Below are positions 1 to 7,095 of a stretch of 9,881 nt of DNA, in pieces. The translations under genes were made by a program, and so were the position numbers. The stretch is from positions 1 to 9,881 of the forward strand of contig JAGGYZ010000201.1 of assembly GCA_021162285.1 (NCBI GenBank), written 5' to 3'. This DNA comes from Candidatus Fermentibacteraceae bacterium. Lineage in GTDB: Bacteria > Fermentibacterota > Fermentibacteria > Fermentibacterales > JCC-6. Under the pieces are notes generated by a model. That model saw nothing but the letters and a program-made list of their open reading frames with translations, searched no databases and had not been told where the DNA came from. How positions within the stretch are numbered: the first letter of the stretch is position 1; each line of letters starts with the position of its first letter.

Positions 1-22
1 CGATATTACCGCTCGGCGCAAT

Positions 23-98
23 GCCTCGATAGCTCAGTTGGCAGAGCGGGTGGCTGTTAACCACTAGGTCGGAGGTTCAAGTCCTCCTCGAGGCGCCA
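23..98 (+). tRNA. tRNA-Asn (anticodon GTT)
   Basis: A complete 76-base cloverleaf can be drawn. The 7-bp acceptor stem GCCTCGA/TCGAGGC pairs perfectly. The D arm has GCTC/GAGC stems. The anticodon stem GGTGG/CCACT carries the loop CTGTTAA, with GTT at 56-58 reading asparagine codons. The T arm GGAGG/CCTCC carries the loop TTCAAGT. The discriminator is G, and the 3' CCA is encoded in the DNA (96-98). Only 22 bases precede it in the window, so a promoter or an upstream tRNA in the same transcript cannot be judged; TATTAC at 4-9 is a poor -10 candidate. A terminator follows closely. The 3' end of the tRNA is not duplicated elsewhere in the window, so there is no sign of an integrated element using it as an attachment site. 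Confidence 0.97.
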
Positions 99-106
99 AA
101 TCACTG

Positions 107-135
107 GCCCCATGAGCTTATCTCATGGGGCTTTT
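107..135 (+). terminator. Rho-independent terminator of tRNA-Asn
   Basis: A perfect 10-bp stem GCCCCATGAG/CTCATGGGGC with the 5-base loop CTTAT is followed by TTTTATTTTAT. It starts 8 bases after the tRNA CCA end and reads on the + strand. The opposite strand lacks a T run after the stem, so it is not a good terminator for the convergent - strand operon ending at 203. No separate hairpin-plus-T-run is visible for that operon in 141-202. Confidence 0.9.
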
Positions 136-202
136 ATTTTATCTCCATAATTATACTATCTGCCGTTCCAGAGAATCATTTCCAACTGCTACACAGGCTT
201 TT

Positions 203-1627
203 CTACAACTTCACTACCATGGTCGTTGCAGTCACTCCAGCGCATGAACCACTGATGTTGTAGGCTCCAGCAGGAAGTTCATTGCCTTCAGAATCACAGC
301 CGTCCCAGAAGAAAGAACCGTCACCAACTCCGGAAAGCCTTCTTACAGCACGACCTGTGATGTCGTAAACAACAAGCTCCGGCGGCACCTCAGACCCTGC
401 GACAGTTACTGTGACAGACTCTGTGAAAGGATTTGAAGAAGCAGCCAGAGAAAATGGTTCAGTAACAACTGTAACGGCTGTTGTTTCTTCGTTACTCACC
501 CAGTTGTGGTCAAACCAGCCCATGACTATCCAGTACCCGCCCACTTCTACATCTCCCTGGCCCCAGATGGCAAAGACATCACCATCATCATTCACTGTGG
601 CTTCAAGACTGGCAAGCTGCTGCAATTCCTCATCGCTGTAGTCGTAGGCTGCGTACGGTTCTTCAATGAAGTTGCCATCCTTGTCTATTATGGCAAAATA
701 GACATAATGCTCACCCTGCCAATGAGCCAACCACATTAGGTAAAAAGTGTCTCTCCCGGGACAGGGAAGAATTGTTGGATACGATGTGATCAAACCAGGA
801 GTCTCAATTTCTTTCAATACCAATACATCACCGGGTTCGCTGTCTACCTTGATAAATGAAAGGACACATCCAGTTACCCCAATTCTGGAGTACCTGAGGA
901 AACAGCAAAAATTGTTATCACTGTCAACTGTTGCTGAAGACCAATGAGTGAAGAAATCGAGCCCCTGCACCAGTTCAACAGGAGGTATCACGATGCTACC
1001 TTCAAGGTCGTACTGAATGTAGGCTGGAAGAGCAAAATCAGCAAGGTAAACTAAATGCACCCTGTTTCCATCAACACAGATGTTTGAGATATCATGGATG
1101 CTGCCGGGAATTGTATCTCTGAATACCTCTCCCACTCCAGGCTCGAACACTGAATAGCAGACTCCACCGGAAATCTCAAAAGAGGCATGAATACGCCCAA
1201 GGCTGTCACTGGAAGCTTCCACCCTCGGGCGACTCACATAGGAATCAGGAATCAGAAGGCTGGTAGGTACAAGCTCTGCACCTGAACTGTCACGAACAGT
1301 GTGCCAGGCGGGAGCCCCTTCCCTCCAGAACAGGGCAACACTGTCTTTGTTTACCAGGCAACTTGTGGTATAGCCTGACCATGCCTGATTGGAAATCATT
1401 GTCTCCGGGAATAGTACTGTTCCATCCGGGAGATAAACCTTGTAGCCGATTCTAGTCTCCTGATTAAAGTCTCCCCAAGCTTGATGCAAAGTATCAGTGC
1501 CTGTAACCTGAATGGATTTGTGCTGCTGGCTGCTGTATGACCACATATCCTCAGTGATTATTGGGGCACTCCACCCGGGGGCATGGGTCATCAGAAACAG
1601 GCTGGAAAGTACCAGTGAAAACAACAT
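203..1627 (-). CDS. Secreted beta-propeller-like protein with C-terminal T9SS-type sorting tail
   Basis: This is a 474-residue exported protein of unknown activity. Residues 1-21 form a signal peptide, with a hydrophobic core after a very short N end and likely cleavage near WSA-PI. Residues about 30-370 contain roughly seven weak repeats. Each has an 'x-h-h-a-W/Y' strand after an N/D-G/D turn, followed by a second strand ending in D-x-D-G (for example the units containing LHQAWGDF, VHLVYLAD, FYLMWLAH and VFAIWGQG), which suggests a BNR/sialidase-like seven-bladed propeller. From about residue 397 to the end there is a FlgD/Por-type tail: SSNPF, then LVVYDITGRAVRRL, then LPAGAY, and terminal VVKL. 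In Bacteroidota such tails direct T9SS export. The GTG at 1630 is an alternative start, but AAGGAG lies only 2 bases from it and 5 bases from the ATG at 1627, so ATG is chosen. It is the second gene of an operon with the C25 protease and is translationally coupled to it. It may bind a surface polymer or serve as a partner of the protease; the function is inference. Confidence 0.85.
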   Translation of the reverse strand: MLFSLVLSSLFLMTHAPGWSAPIITEDMWSYSSQQHKSIQVTGTDTLHQAWGDFNQETRIGYKVYLPDGTVLFPETMISNQAWSGYTTSCLVNKDSVALFWREGAPAWHTVRDSSGAELVPTSLLIPDSYVSRPRVEASSDSLGRIHASFEISGGVCYSVFEPGVGEVFRDTIPGSIHDISNICVDGNRVHLVYLADFALPAYIQYDLEGSIVIPPVELVQGLDFFTHWSSATVDSDNNFCCFLRYSRIGVTGCVLSFIKVDSEPGDVLVLKEIETPGLITSYPTILPCPGRDTFYLMWLAHWQGEHYVYFAIIDKDGNFIEEPYAAYDYSDEELQQLASLEATVNDDGDVFAIWGQGDVEVGGYWIVMGWFDHNWVSNEETTAVTVVTEPFSLAASSNPFTESVTVTVAGSEVPPELVVYDITGRAVRRLSGVGDGSFFWDGCDSEGNELPAGAYNISGSCAGVTATTMVVKL

Positions 1628-1629
1628 CA

Positions 1630-4600
1630 CTACTCCTTAAGAACTCCCGTTCTTGCAGCATCATGCTGACACTGTGGCCATGGTGTATAACCAACAGGGC
1701 AACTGCCGAGTTCCCACACATGAAGATAGTTGTCCATTGTGCCGAATACAACCTCTACTTTGCCGTCATTATCAATGTCGGCTATCACAAAACCACCCTG
1801 AACAGACGAGGGCAGAGTGTAGGGAAAGCCAAGATTGTCCAGCGGGTCACCATCACTTGACAACCCAAACACCGTTCCCTCTCTGGTGGCTACAACAAGG
1901 TCTGCATAATCAAATCCATCATGATCATCCAGTTCACCAAGTGCGGGGAAGGGTGGCTTGCCCGCACCTGCAGAAGAATATATATGAGGGAAATCACCAA
2001 CATGAAGCCCACTCTCATGCCACACGAAACACTGGTTCTCGGTGTTGGCTATGATTCGATCAGGGCCTGGTGTCAGTGGTTCCCAGTCAGCCATTATACA
2101 GTAAGGAACATGGAACGAATCAAGGTTGGGGTTGCTCTGACATTCCGCACTTGTTGATAAATCTTCTGCATCAAGCAGCAGTACGGGATTCTGTTCTGAT
2201 GTTGCAAGGTCTGTGGGAAGTGCCACTGCCTGCCCCTGTGGCAGTGTCCCAACTGCTGGAACTGTGTTCCAGACTGTACCTGTCCACTCTCTGTTGGAGA
2301 GAAACGCATCGGCGGAGTAATCATAAATGAAGCATCCAGTTTTAGTTACATCCATGATTTCACTCCATTTTATTCTCACTATTATTTCAGGATTACCGTC
2401 GCTGTTCAAATCCTCCAGCAATGGCCAACTTGAAAAATTAGCTGCATTTGGTGGGATGCCCGGTAGCTGGACAGTTCTTATTAGAACAAGAGCATCGTTA
2501 ACAATATCGAAAATGTAAAGATCAGGTCCGCGGACAAGCACTATCTCATCCCTTTCTGCAAGATCTGACTCATCCACCAAATCTGCCAGTGCTACGGTAT
2601 GTTCCTTATGCCAGGACCACGGACCGGAATGCTCAAAACTGCAGACAGGTTCACTGGAAGTTCTGTCGAAAATCATCAAATCATCCGGACCGTCAACGAT
2701 TATCTCTGATAGACTGTTTCCCACCACATTTCCGGCGACTGGTATGGTTGGCCAGACCTCTCTCCCCGACATATTAAAGAAGGAGTATTCACCTGTCTCC
2801 CAGATAGGTGCTCCTGGGGAATCACTTCGGAAAACCTGTATCCGGCTTTCCGCAGTTACCACAATCTCAAGATCGCCTCCGCCATCAAAATCGCAGAGAA
2901 CAGGGGGTACCGGTGTTGACTGAACCATCTGAAAAGGCCAGCCTGATTCATTGGGATAAAAGTCCTGTATTTCAATACTCTTCGTTGCAGAGTTGTTTGG
3001 CATCCACGAGTCGGGAGACGAACCTCCCGGATCAGACGCGGATGCTGTCAGGTAAAGTATTCCTGGAGGAGTAAACCAGGTGTTGTTCCACTGGAATTCA
3101 AGTGTTGTTTCATCACCTGATGAGAGTCCGATACATTCTGCTGTCAGAATATCAGGTAAACCAATGCCATCGGTGATTTCAAGGGAAACTGTAAAGGGCC
3201 CTGCGTCCTGCCAGCCTGCATTCCGTACTGTTACAAAGACCCTTGACTGGCTGGACCCGTCAATTCTCATTGTGGGGTAACTATTCATTTCAATGGCTGA
3301 AGGAGCGATAATCAGATCACAGCAGTCCCGGAACTTCATCCTGTCACCAATGTCCACCGCCGGATCGCCAAGCAGGTTGAACTGGGCAAGTTCCTTAACT
3401 CCAGTTCCATTGCTCATAAAGACATCAAGATATTGAAGTCTTGAGGAAAGAATTGCATCGCCTGTTCTTGTAATGCCTTTCTCAAATACTGCGCTCAATA
3501 TCCCTTTGCCGTAGTAGACATAGTACTGTATTCCTGATGAATTGGATCCCGCAAAAACACCAATGGCTCCGCAATTTGTGTGATACACAAAGTCTTCTGC
3601 CAAGCAATCGCTGTGAAAATCGTATGGAATAGAATCGTGCCGATCGTAGCACAATCCCTGATATATGTTGATGTTTTCGTGCTCGTCTTCCGTGTGGTTG
3701 AAGGTTCCGGATGAACAGCAAAGCATAAGCACAAATGGTGTCCAGTGATCCCCGTCAGGTGTAAGTTCGAGCACATCAATATCATCAAATGTAGAGCACG
3801 GTGCTCCAAAGTTGTCGGGTACCGGAGGTATCCAGTTCAGACCGGCTGAAAACATGTGAAAATCCCCATGATCAGAATAGAACGCTACCTGAGACCCTCG
3901 TTCAAATACTGTGTTGCAGGCATCCACCCAGTCGTCACTGGTCATGCTGCTGCCGTCGGGGTTGGGAGGATTCAAATAGTATGTGTCTTCACCGTCTCCG
4001 CAATAGTAGTTGTCCCATTCGTATCCCATCCATGTGCGGAGAGAGTCGGTCCAGCCGACTGAAGGCTTCCAATCATCGTATGTAAACGCACCATCATGAT
4101 CTGTCCCGGCAAGCCTTGTGATTCGTCTGCGGTTAACCAGATTCTCAGGGTAGGGAGGTACGGCCTCTGACTCATACGACTCGATTAGATCAAACATATC
4201 CTGTAAAGTATCAGCATCCCTTACCGGAAATCTTCCTACAATCATGTCGGGCAGACCGGAGATAACCTCTCTGGGCTCATCGAAAAGAACCAGCCACTCA
4301 TCATTAGCGTATCCTTCCGGTGAACCTTGTTCTTTTGTAGGCAGGCGGTAAGGGTATGACGTGCAGCTTACTTCTTCATGATCACCTATAAGCAGAAGAT
4401 AGGTTGGTCTGTCTCCAGGTGTGCCCCAGTTCCACAAGGCCTCGGTGTAGTCGCGTATAATGTCTGGTGTAACATATTCACTTAAGTCTCCATACCCGTC
4501 CATAACAGCAGTGAGATTTGCTATCAGCACATCAAAACCGTTAAGGGCTGCCCGGTAAGCTGCAAAATCATCCACAAAAGACCCATCAAGCCCGGGGGCA

Positions 4601-5388
4601 ACAATTATCACATAGTCCGGAACAAATGGTGGTTCGATCAGAGTGTTTTCGTGCCTGAAAACACTTCCACCGGGTAATCCCATGGGAATTGGAGTTGCAT
4701 CGGGTTCATAGCCGATAAGCCTGTTGCCAATGATCTGGTCGTAATAGCCAAGCCCCGCCTGGTTCCAGACTGGATCAGTTCCCTGGAAATTGACTTTTAC
4801 TTCAATATCGCTCCATACTCTGAGTCTGTTTTCAGAAGCAAGGAATTGAACCGGGTATACATTTACTATGGCAACCCGCTGATCACGCAGTCTGAACTCC
4901 CCTGATATTTCAGCGGTTACCGAAGGATACCACTCTGAAGAAGAGTAAGCTGCCTGGTCCCTCTCGAAGAATTCATCAATGAAAGTGACTCCATGCTCAT
5001 GGACAAGGCTGTCACACGGAGCAGGGTAAACCGGCAGGCATTCGACTGTTTCTTCACAGGAGGCATGAAATGAAAGGTCAAGATCCACTCCATCAGGTAC
5101 TGCCACAAAACAGGTCACAAACGGTACTTCAGGAAAGCCGGTTTCATCCATTGGTACTGTTCCGGGACTCTGATTGAATCTGAGGTAATCAATGTTGTCA
5201 TGTGTCAGAGTCTCTGACAAAAGCCCCTGCAGTTCAACATCAAAGGAGATGTAATCATCTTCGGTTACTCCGCGGCTGACAGATGGTAAAGTTCCGGAAG
5301 GGCAACCTGCGTTGAATTCAAGCCAGTCGGCATAACAAAGCCCTGCAAACATCAGCAAAACTGTCAGAATGTATCCGAGCTTCCCCAT
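1630..5388 (-). CDS. Gingipain-like C25 cysteine protease with C-terminal VCBS/FG-GAP propeller
   Basis: This is a 1252-residue exported protein of peptidase family C25. Residues 1-20 are a signal peptide ending CYA. Residues about 40-230 resemble the family propeptide, including the YPVQF and LRVWSDIEVKVNF strands. The catalytic domain spans about 260-690: YVIIVAPG opens it, YLLLIGDHEEV and MIVGRFPVRD follow, and the probable catalytic His507-Gly508 sits in YSDHGDF. The probable nucleophile is Cys558 in CCSSGTF, matching the C-x-x-G-x-F of gingipains. CLAEDFV and GAIGVFAGS follow, and NLLGDPAVDIG (GDP at 674-676) closes the domain. Residues about 695-810 look like a CARDB/Ig domain. Residues 820-1252 contain about eight repeats of the type 'h-x-D-h-D-x-D-G-x-x-E-h-h', ending in a W-P-x-x-x-H-D-A-x-x-T-G motif. 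No sorting tail is present, which is odd for the family. The start is ATG 5388 (AAGGAG at 5395-5400, 6-base spacing). The longer GTG frame from 5418 would begin upstream of the -10 box. Substrate specificity cannot be read from the sequence. Confidence 0.9.
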   Translation of the reverse strand: MGKLGYILTVLLMFAGLCYADWLEFNAGCPSGTLPSVSRGVTEDDYISFDVELQGLLSETLTHDNIDYLRFNQSPGTVPMDETGFPEVPFVTCFVAVPDGVDLDLSFHASCEETVECLPVYPAPCDSLVHEHGVTFIDEFFERDQAAYSSSEWYPSVTAEISGEFRLRDQRVAIVNVYPVQFLASENRLRVWSDIEVKVNFQGTDPVWNQAGLGYYDQIIGNRLIGYEPDATPIPMGLPGGSVFRHENTLIEPPFVPDYVIIVAPGLDGSFVDDFAAYRAALNGFDVLIANLTAVMDGYGDLSEYVTPDIIRDYTEALWNWGTPGDRPTYLLLIGDHEEVSCTSYPYRLPTKEQGSPEGYANDEWLVLFDEPREVISGLPDMIVGRFPVRDADTLQDMFDLIESYESEAVPPYPENLVNRRRITRLAGTDHDGAFTYDDWKPSVGWTDSLRTWMGYEWDNYYCGDGEDTYYLNPPNPDGSSMTSDDWVDACNTVFERGSQVAFYSDHGDFHMFSAGLNWIPPVPDNFGAPCSTFDDIDVLELTPDGDHWTPFVLMLCCSSGTFNHTEDEHENINIYQGLCYDRHDSIPYDFHSDCLAEDFVYHTNCGAIGVFAGSNSSGIQYYVYYGKGILSAVFEKGITRTGDAILSSRLQYLDVFMSNGTGVKELAQFNLLGDPAVDIGDRMKFRDCCDLIIAPSAIEMNSYPTMRIDGSSQSRVFVTVRNAGWQDAGPFTVSLEITDGIGLPDILTAECIGLSSGDETTLEFQWNNTWFTPPGILYLTASASDPGGSSPDSWMPNNSATKSIEIQDFYPNESGWPFQMVQSTPVPPVLCDFDGGGDLEIVVTAESRIQVFRSDSPGAPIWETGEYSFFNMSGREVWPTIPVAGNVVGNSLSEIIVDGPDDLMIFDRTSSEPVCSFEHSGPWSWHKEHTVALADLVDESDLAERDEIVLVRGPDLYIFDIVNDALVLIRTVQLPGIPPNAANFSSWPLLEDLNSDGNPEIIVRIKWSEIMDVTKTGCFIYDYSADAFLSNREWTGTVWNTVPAVGTLPQGQAVALPTDLATSEQNPVLLLDAEDLSTSAECQSNPNLDSFHVPYCIMADWEPLTPGPDRIIANTENQCFVWHESGLHVGDFPHIYSSAGAGKPPFPALGELDDHDGFDYADLVVATREGTVFGLSSDGDPLDNLGFPYTLPSSVQGGFVIADIDNDGKVEVVFGTMDNYLHVWELGSCPVGYTPWPQCQHDAARTGVLKE
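1633..1638 (-). promoter_or_regulatory. Shine-Dalgarno inside the last codons of the protease gene
   Basis: On the - strand, AAGGAG sits within the final Lys-Glu codons of the upstream protease gene. The protease stop codon TAG (1632-1630) lies between this site and the ATG at 1627. Stop and start are 2 bases apart, so a ribosome ending the protease can restart directly. This decides the start of the downstream gene and implies coupled, roughly matched synthesis of the two proteins. Confidence 0.8.
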
Positions 5389-5394
5389 GATACT

Positions 5395-5400
5395 CTCCTT
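5395..5400 (-). promoter_or_regulatory. Shine-Dalgarno of the C25 protease gene
   Basis: AAGGAG on the - strand is 6 bases from the ATG at 5388. It decides the start against the GTG at 5418, which has no comparable site and overlaps the promoter region. Confidence 0.8.
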
Positions 5401-5408
5401 TTGATCTG

Positions 5409-5437
5409 ATTTTAACACAGATTGAATTCTCTTTCAA
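5409..5437 (-). promoter_or_regulatory. Sigma-70-type extended -10 promoter of the protease operon
   Basis: Read on the - strand, TTGAAA (5437-5432, 5 of 6 matches to TTGACA) is followed by exactly 17 bases and then TAAAAT (5414-5409, 5 of 6 matches to TATAAT). A TG dinucleotide one base upstream of the -10 box makes it an extended -10. The predicted transcription start near 5402 would leave an untranslated leader of only about 14 bases, almost all of it the ribosome binding site. This leaves little room for a riboswitch or attenuator, so regulation, if any, should act on the DNA upstream. Confidence 0.7.
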
Positions 5438-5524
5438 GACCCATCAATTGCAGTGACCTCCACTTTCAGTCCAAACACAAGGGAAACCTTTTCTGTGTAA
5501 CAATGATGACAATAAAGCTGGATT

Positions 5525-5860
5525 TCAAAAGTTCCCTGTTCTTGTCCTCAATGTCCTCTCCGTCACCAGTCTCCTCCCCCAGTGATCCCCCATCCTCTCA
5601 ACTTCCTTAATCAGTTCCTCCGGGAGTTTAAGAAGATTCAGCATCGGAGTTACTCTGGCTCTTGAAATGCCGAGTTTTCTTGCCAGCTCTGCCCTGCTCA
5701 GGTTGTTCGAATCCATCTCAAGTGCCATCTCTTTAGCCTGTATGATGGGGTTCCTGAAGGTCTTCTTTGATTGGGGTACGGGTTTGTTACCAATGGTTGC
5801 ATTGAACCAGAAAATAGTTCGTTGGGAGACACGGCCGAGACGCCATTGTCCCCTGAGAAA
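5525..5860 (-). pseudogene. Headless helix-turn-helix protein remnant
   Basis: The frame is open on the - strand from the stop at 5861-5863 to the stop at 5525-5527. It contains a clear helix-turn-helix: LSRAELARKLGISRARV, then MLNLLKLPEEL, then VTERTLR near the end. This resembles the ParB/KorB-type HTH and the small HTH proteins often encoded beside site-specific recombinases (family likeness judged by eye). The first ATG is at 5728, directly before the HTH and without a Shine-Dalgarno. Upstream of it the frame still reads protein-like (FNATIGNKPVPQSKKTFRNP) but offers no ATG, GTG or TTG before the stop. The gene therefore appears to have lost its 5' end, where a + strand terminator now sits. 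The HTH recognition helix has Pro at 5645-5647 (CCG) where relatives usually have Gln (CAG), a change likely to break the helix. No recombinase gene is adjacent. A functional 67-residue protein from ATG 5728 is possible but less likely. Confidence 0.6.
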
Positions 5861-5875
5861 TCAGGGGGCTTTTTT
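5850..5875 (+). terminator. Strong + strand terminator with no visible upstream gene
   Basis: A perfect CCCCTGA/TCAGGGG stem closed by a GAAA (GNRA) tetraloop is followed by GC and six Ts. It reads on the + strand, yet no + strand protein gene lies between the tRNA terminator and this point. The opposite strand has no T run on the far side of the stem, so it does not serve the lipoprotein gene at 5979-6848. It either ends an unrecognised + strand RNA lying within about 5650-5850 or is left over from a lost gene. Confidence 0.75.
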
Positions 5876-5978
5876 AGTTATTGCTATCAATCACGCAGAG
5901 CTGGTATTTTTGGCAGGATCAGCATGAAGTTTCTGTATCAACGACATGCTAAGTACTTCTTAAGTAGTTGCTTACAGT

Positions 5979-6848
5979 CTAGTCACTCCAGTCCCAGTTA
6001 GACCAGGTAAGTCCATCTCTGCCTAGATGACGAACAGACTGACCAATTTCACCGCTGTGGTCCCCTGTGTAATTGTATGCTGCAAACAACTCACCATCTA
6101 CACTGAAGATCATGGGGACTCCTGCAGTACCTGTACTCAGCCAAAATGCCATGTTATCGTAAATAACAACGTATGTGTGCAGTGTGTTTTCGCTGAAGCC
6201 AGTTTCACCAAAACAGACAACCAGCCCGTTGTCATCACCATGATAAAACCGCAGCACCTCCGGATTGCCACAAATCCCCGTGAGTGGTGTGTTGCCATAT
6301 CCGTTCATGTCATGAGCTGTGAACACATCTGATATCTGAGACGCGAGATCATGAACCAGGTCCCAATCTCCTCTCCATGACCAGTACGGTATTACTTCAT
6401 AGCCTGCATATTCGCCAACTATGGCAAACGTGAAATCATGATCCATTGTATTTCCATCTGCGTGAAAATCAGGAGAAATGCTGATGTTTGTGTATGTGAA
6501 TGAAGTGGACACGCCTGAATACTGATTTTGACCCAAAGTGATACCGTGGCTAAGAGGAAAACCACTCCGGCCGAAAAGTGTGACAGAATCACCCGGCTCA
6601 AATTCTCCATGGATGACCCATTGCCCGAGTTCTGAAACAGCTGCAAAACCAAAAGTGCCAAACCTGTCAGCATTGTCTACTTGTACTGGAACAATGCCTG
6701 ACCAGTCAGGCGGTAGATCTTCCCTTAAAAACTCCTGCCTTGTCCTACCAGGAGTGGACAGACTTGTGGTTCCACAGGCAATGCTAAACAGCTGAAGCGA
6801 AACAACAATAACGGCAGCTTGAACATTTCTGCGAGAATCGTTTCTCAT
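5979..6848 (-). CDS. Putative lipoprotein of unknown function
   Basis: The 289-residue product begins with a basic N end (MRNDSRRN), then a hydrophobic stretch (residues 10-24), then Cys25 followed by Gly. FSIAC is an imperfect lipobox, with Ser rather than Leu/Val/Ile at -3, so lipid attachment is likely but not certain. The mature part is acidic and rich in Gly, aromatic residues and beta-strand pattern. It includes DWSGIVPVQVDN, a double aromatic YWSWRGDWD segment and a C end of SNWDWSD. Three further segments (FAIVGEY, LVVCFGETG, MIFSVDGEL) look like beta-sheet edges. I recognise no family and no catalytic motif. The start ATG 6848 is supported by AAGGGG at 6856-6861, 7 bases away. It is divergent from the + strand propeller gene at 7096. 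No terminator follows the stop, so transcription may run into the HTH remnant. Confidence 0.75.
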   Translation of the reverse strand: MRNDSRRNVQAAVIVVSLQLFSIACGTTSLSTPGRTRQEFLREDLPPDWSGIVPVQVDNADRFGTFGFAAVSELGQWVIHGEFEPGDSVTLFGRSGFPLSHGITLGQNQYSGVSTSFTYTNISISPDFHADGNTMDHDFTFAIVGEYAGYEVIPYWSWRGDWDLVHDLASQISDVFTAHDMNGYGNTPLTGICGNPEVLRFYHGDDNGLVVCFGETGFSENTLHTYVVIYDNMAFWLSTGTAGVPMIFSVDGELFAAYNYTGDHSGEIGQSVRHLGRDGLTWSNWDWSD

Positions 6849-6911
6849 TTATGGTCCCCTTCTTTCCGGAGCGGATACCTTCAACAGAGACAATTGAACA
6901 TAACCCATCTG

Positions 6912-6951
6912 TTGCCTGCAAGTTACACTCAACCATCCCCTGCACAGGCAA
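6912..6951. repeat. Inverted repeat in the divergent intergenic region
   Basis: TTGCCTG (6912-6918) is repeated in inverse as CAGGCAA (6945-6951) with 26 bases between the arms. A smaller dyad, TTCAA (6880-6884) and TTGAA (6894-6898), lies nearer the lipoprotein start. Both fall in the 247-base region 6849-7095 between the divergent starts, where an operator or leader structure would be expected. No convincing -35/-10 pair was found here for either gene. TATAGT at 7041-7046 is a candidate -10 for the + strand gene but lacks a recognisable -35. Confidence 0.3.
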
Positions 6952-7083
6952 AACGCTGTCTCCTCCATTGCAACTAACTTTCTCAGTTTCCTTATTAATA
7001 GATACCATGCATCCACCTGTTCTAAGCATACATGCAGGATTATAGTAGCGGGAGGTTTTTAACACTATCGTTCGTTATTGTGG

Positions 7084-7089
7084 GGAAGG
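7084..7089 (+). promoter_or_regulatory. Shine-Dalgarno fixing the start of the + strand propeller gene
   Basis: GGAAGG is 6 bases before the ATG at 7096. The open frame can be extended to a TTG at 7078, but that codon lies upstream of the ribosome binding site, and only the ATG start gives a compact signal peptide. Confidence 0.75.
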
Positions 7090-7095
7090 TTTGTT

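Noticed and set aside
23..135. tRNA-Asn as an integration site for a mobile element
   Set aside because: No duplicate of the tRNA 3' end, no integrase gene and no change in gene style next to it are visible in the window.
1561..2330. Several + strand open frames opposite the two operon genes
   Set aside because: They overlap strong - strand coding with recognisable domains, lack Shine-Dalgarno sites and have no protein-like composition; they are antisense shadows.
3482..3809. Alternative - strand frames inside the protease catalytic domain
   Set aside because: The main frame carries the conserved His and Cys motifs without interruption, so there is no frameshift and these are out-of-frame shadows.
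5389..5418. Ten-residue N-terminal extension of the protease from a GTG at 5418
   Set aside because: That start codon lies upstream of the -10 box and has no ribosome binding site, while ATG 5388 has both a good Shine-Dalgarno and a clean signal peptide.
5949..5967. AAGTACTT and CTTAAG palindromes as a terminator for the lipoprotein gene
   Set aside because: The stem contains a mismatch, is short and AT-rich, and no T run follows on the - strand.
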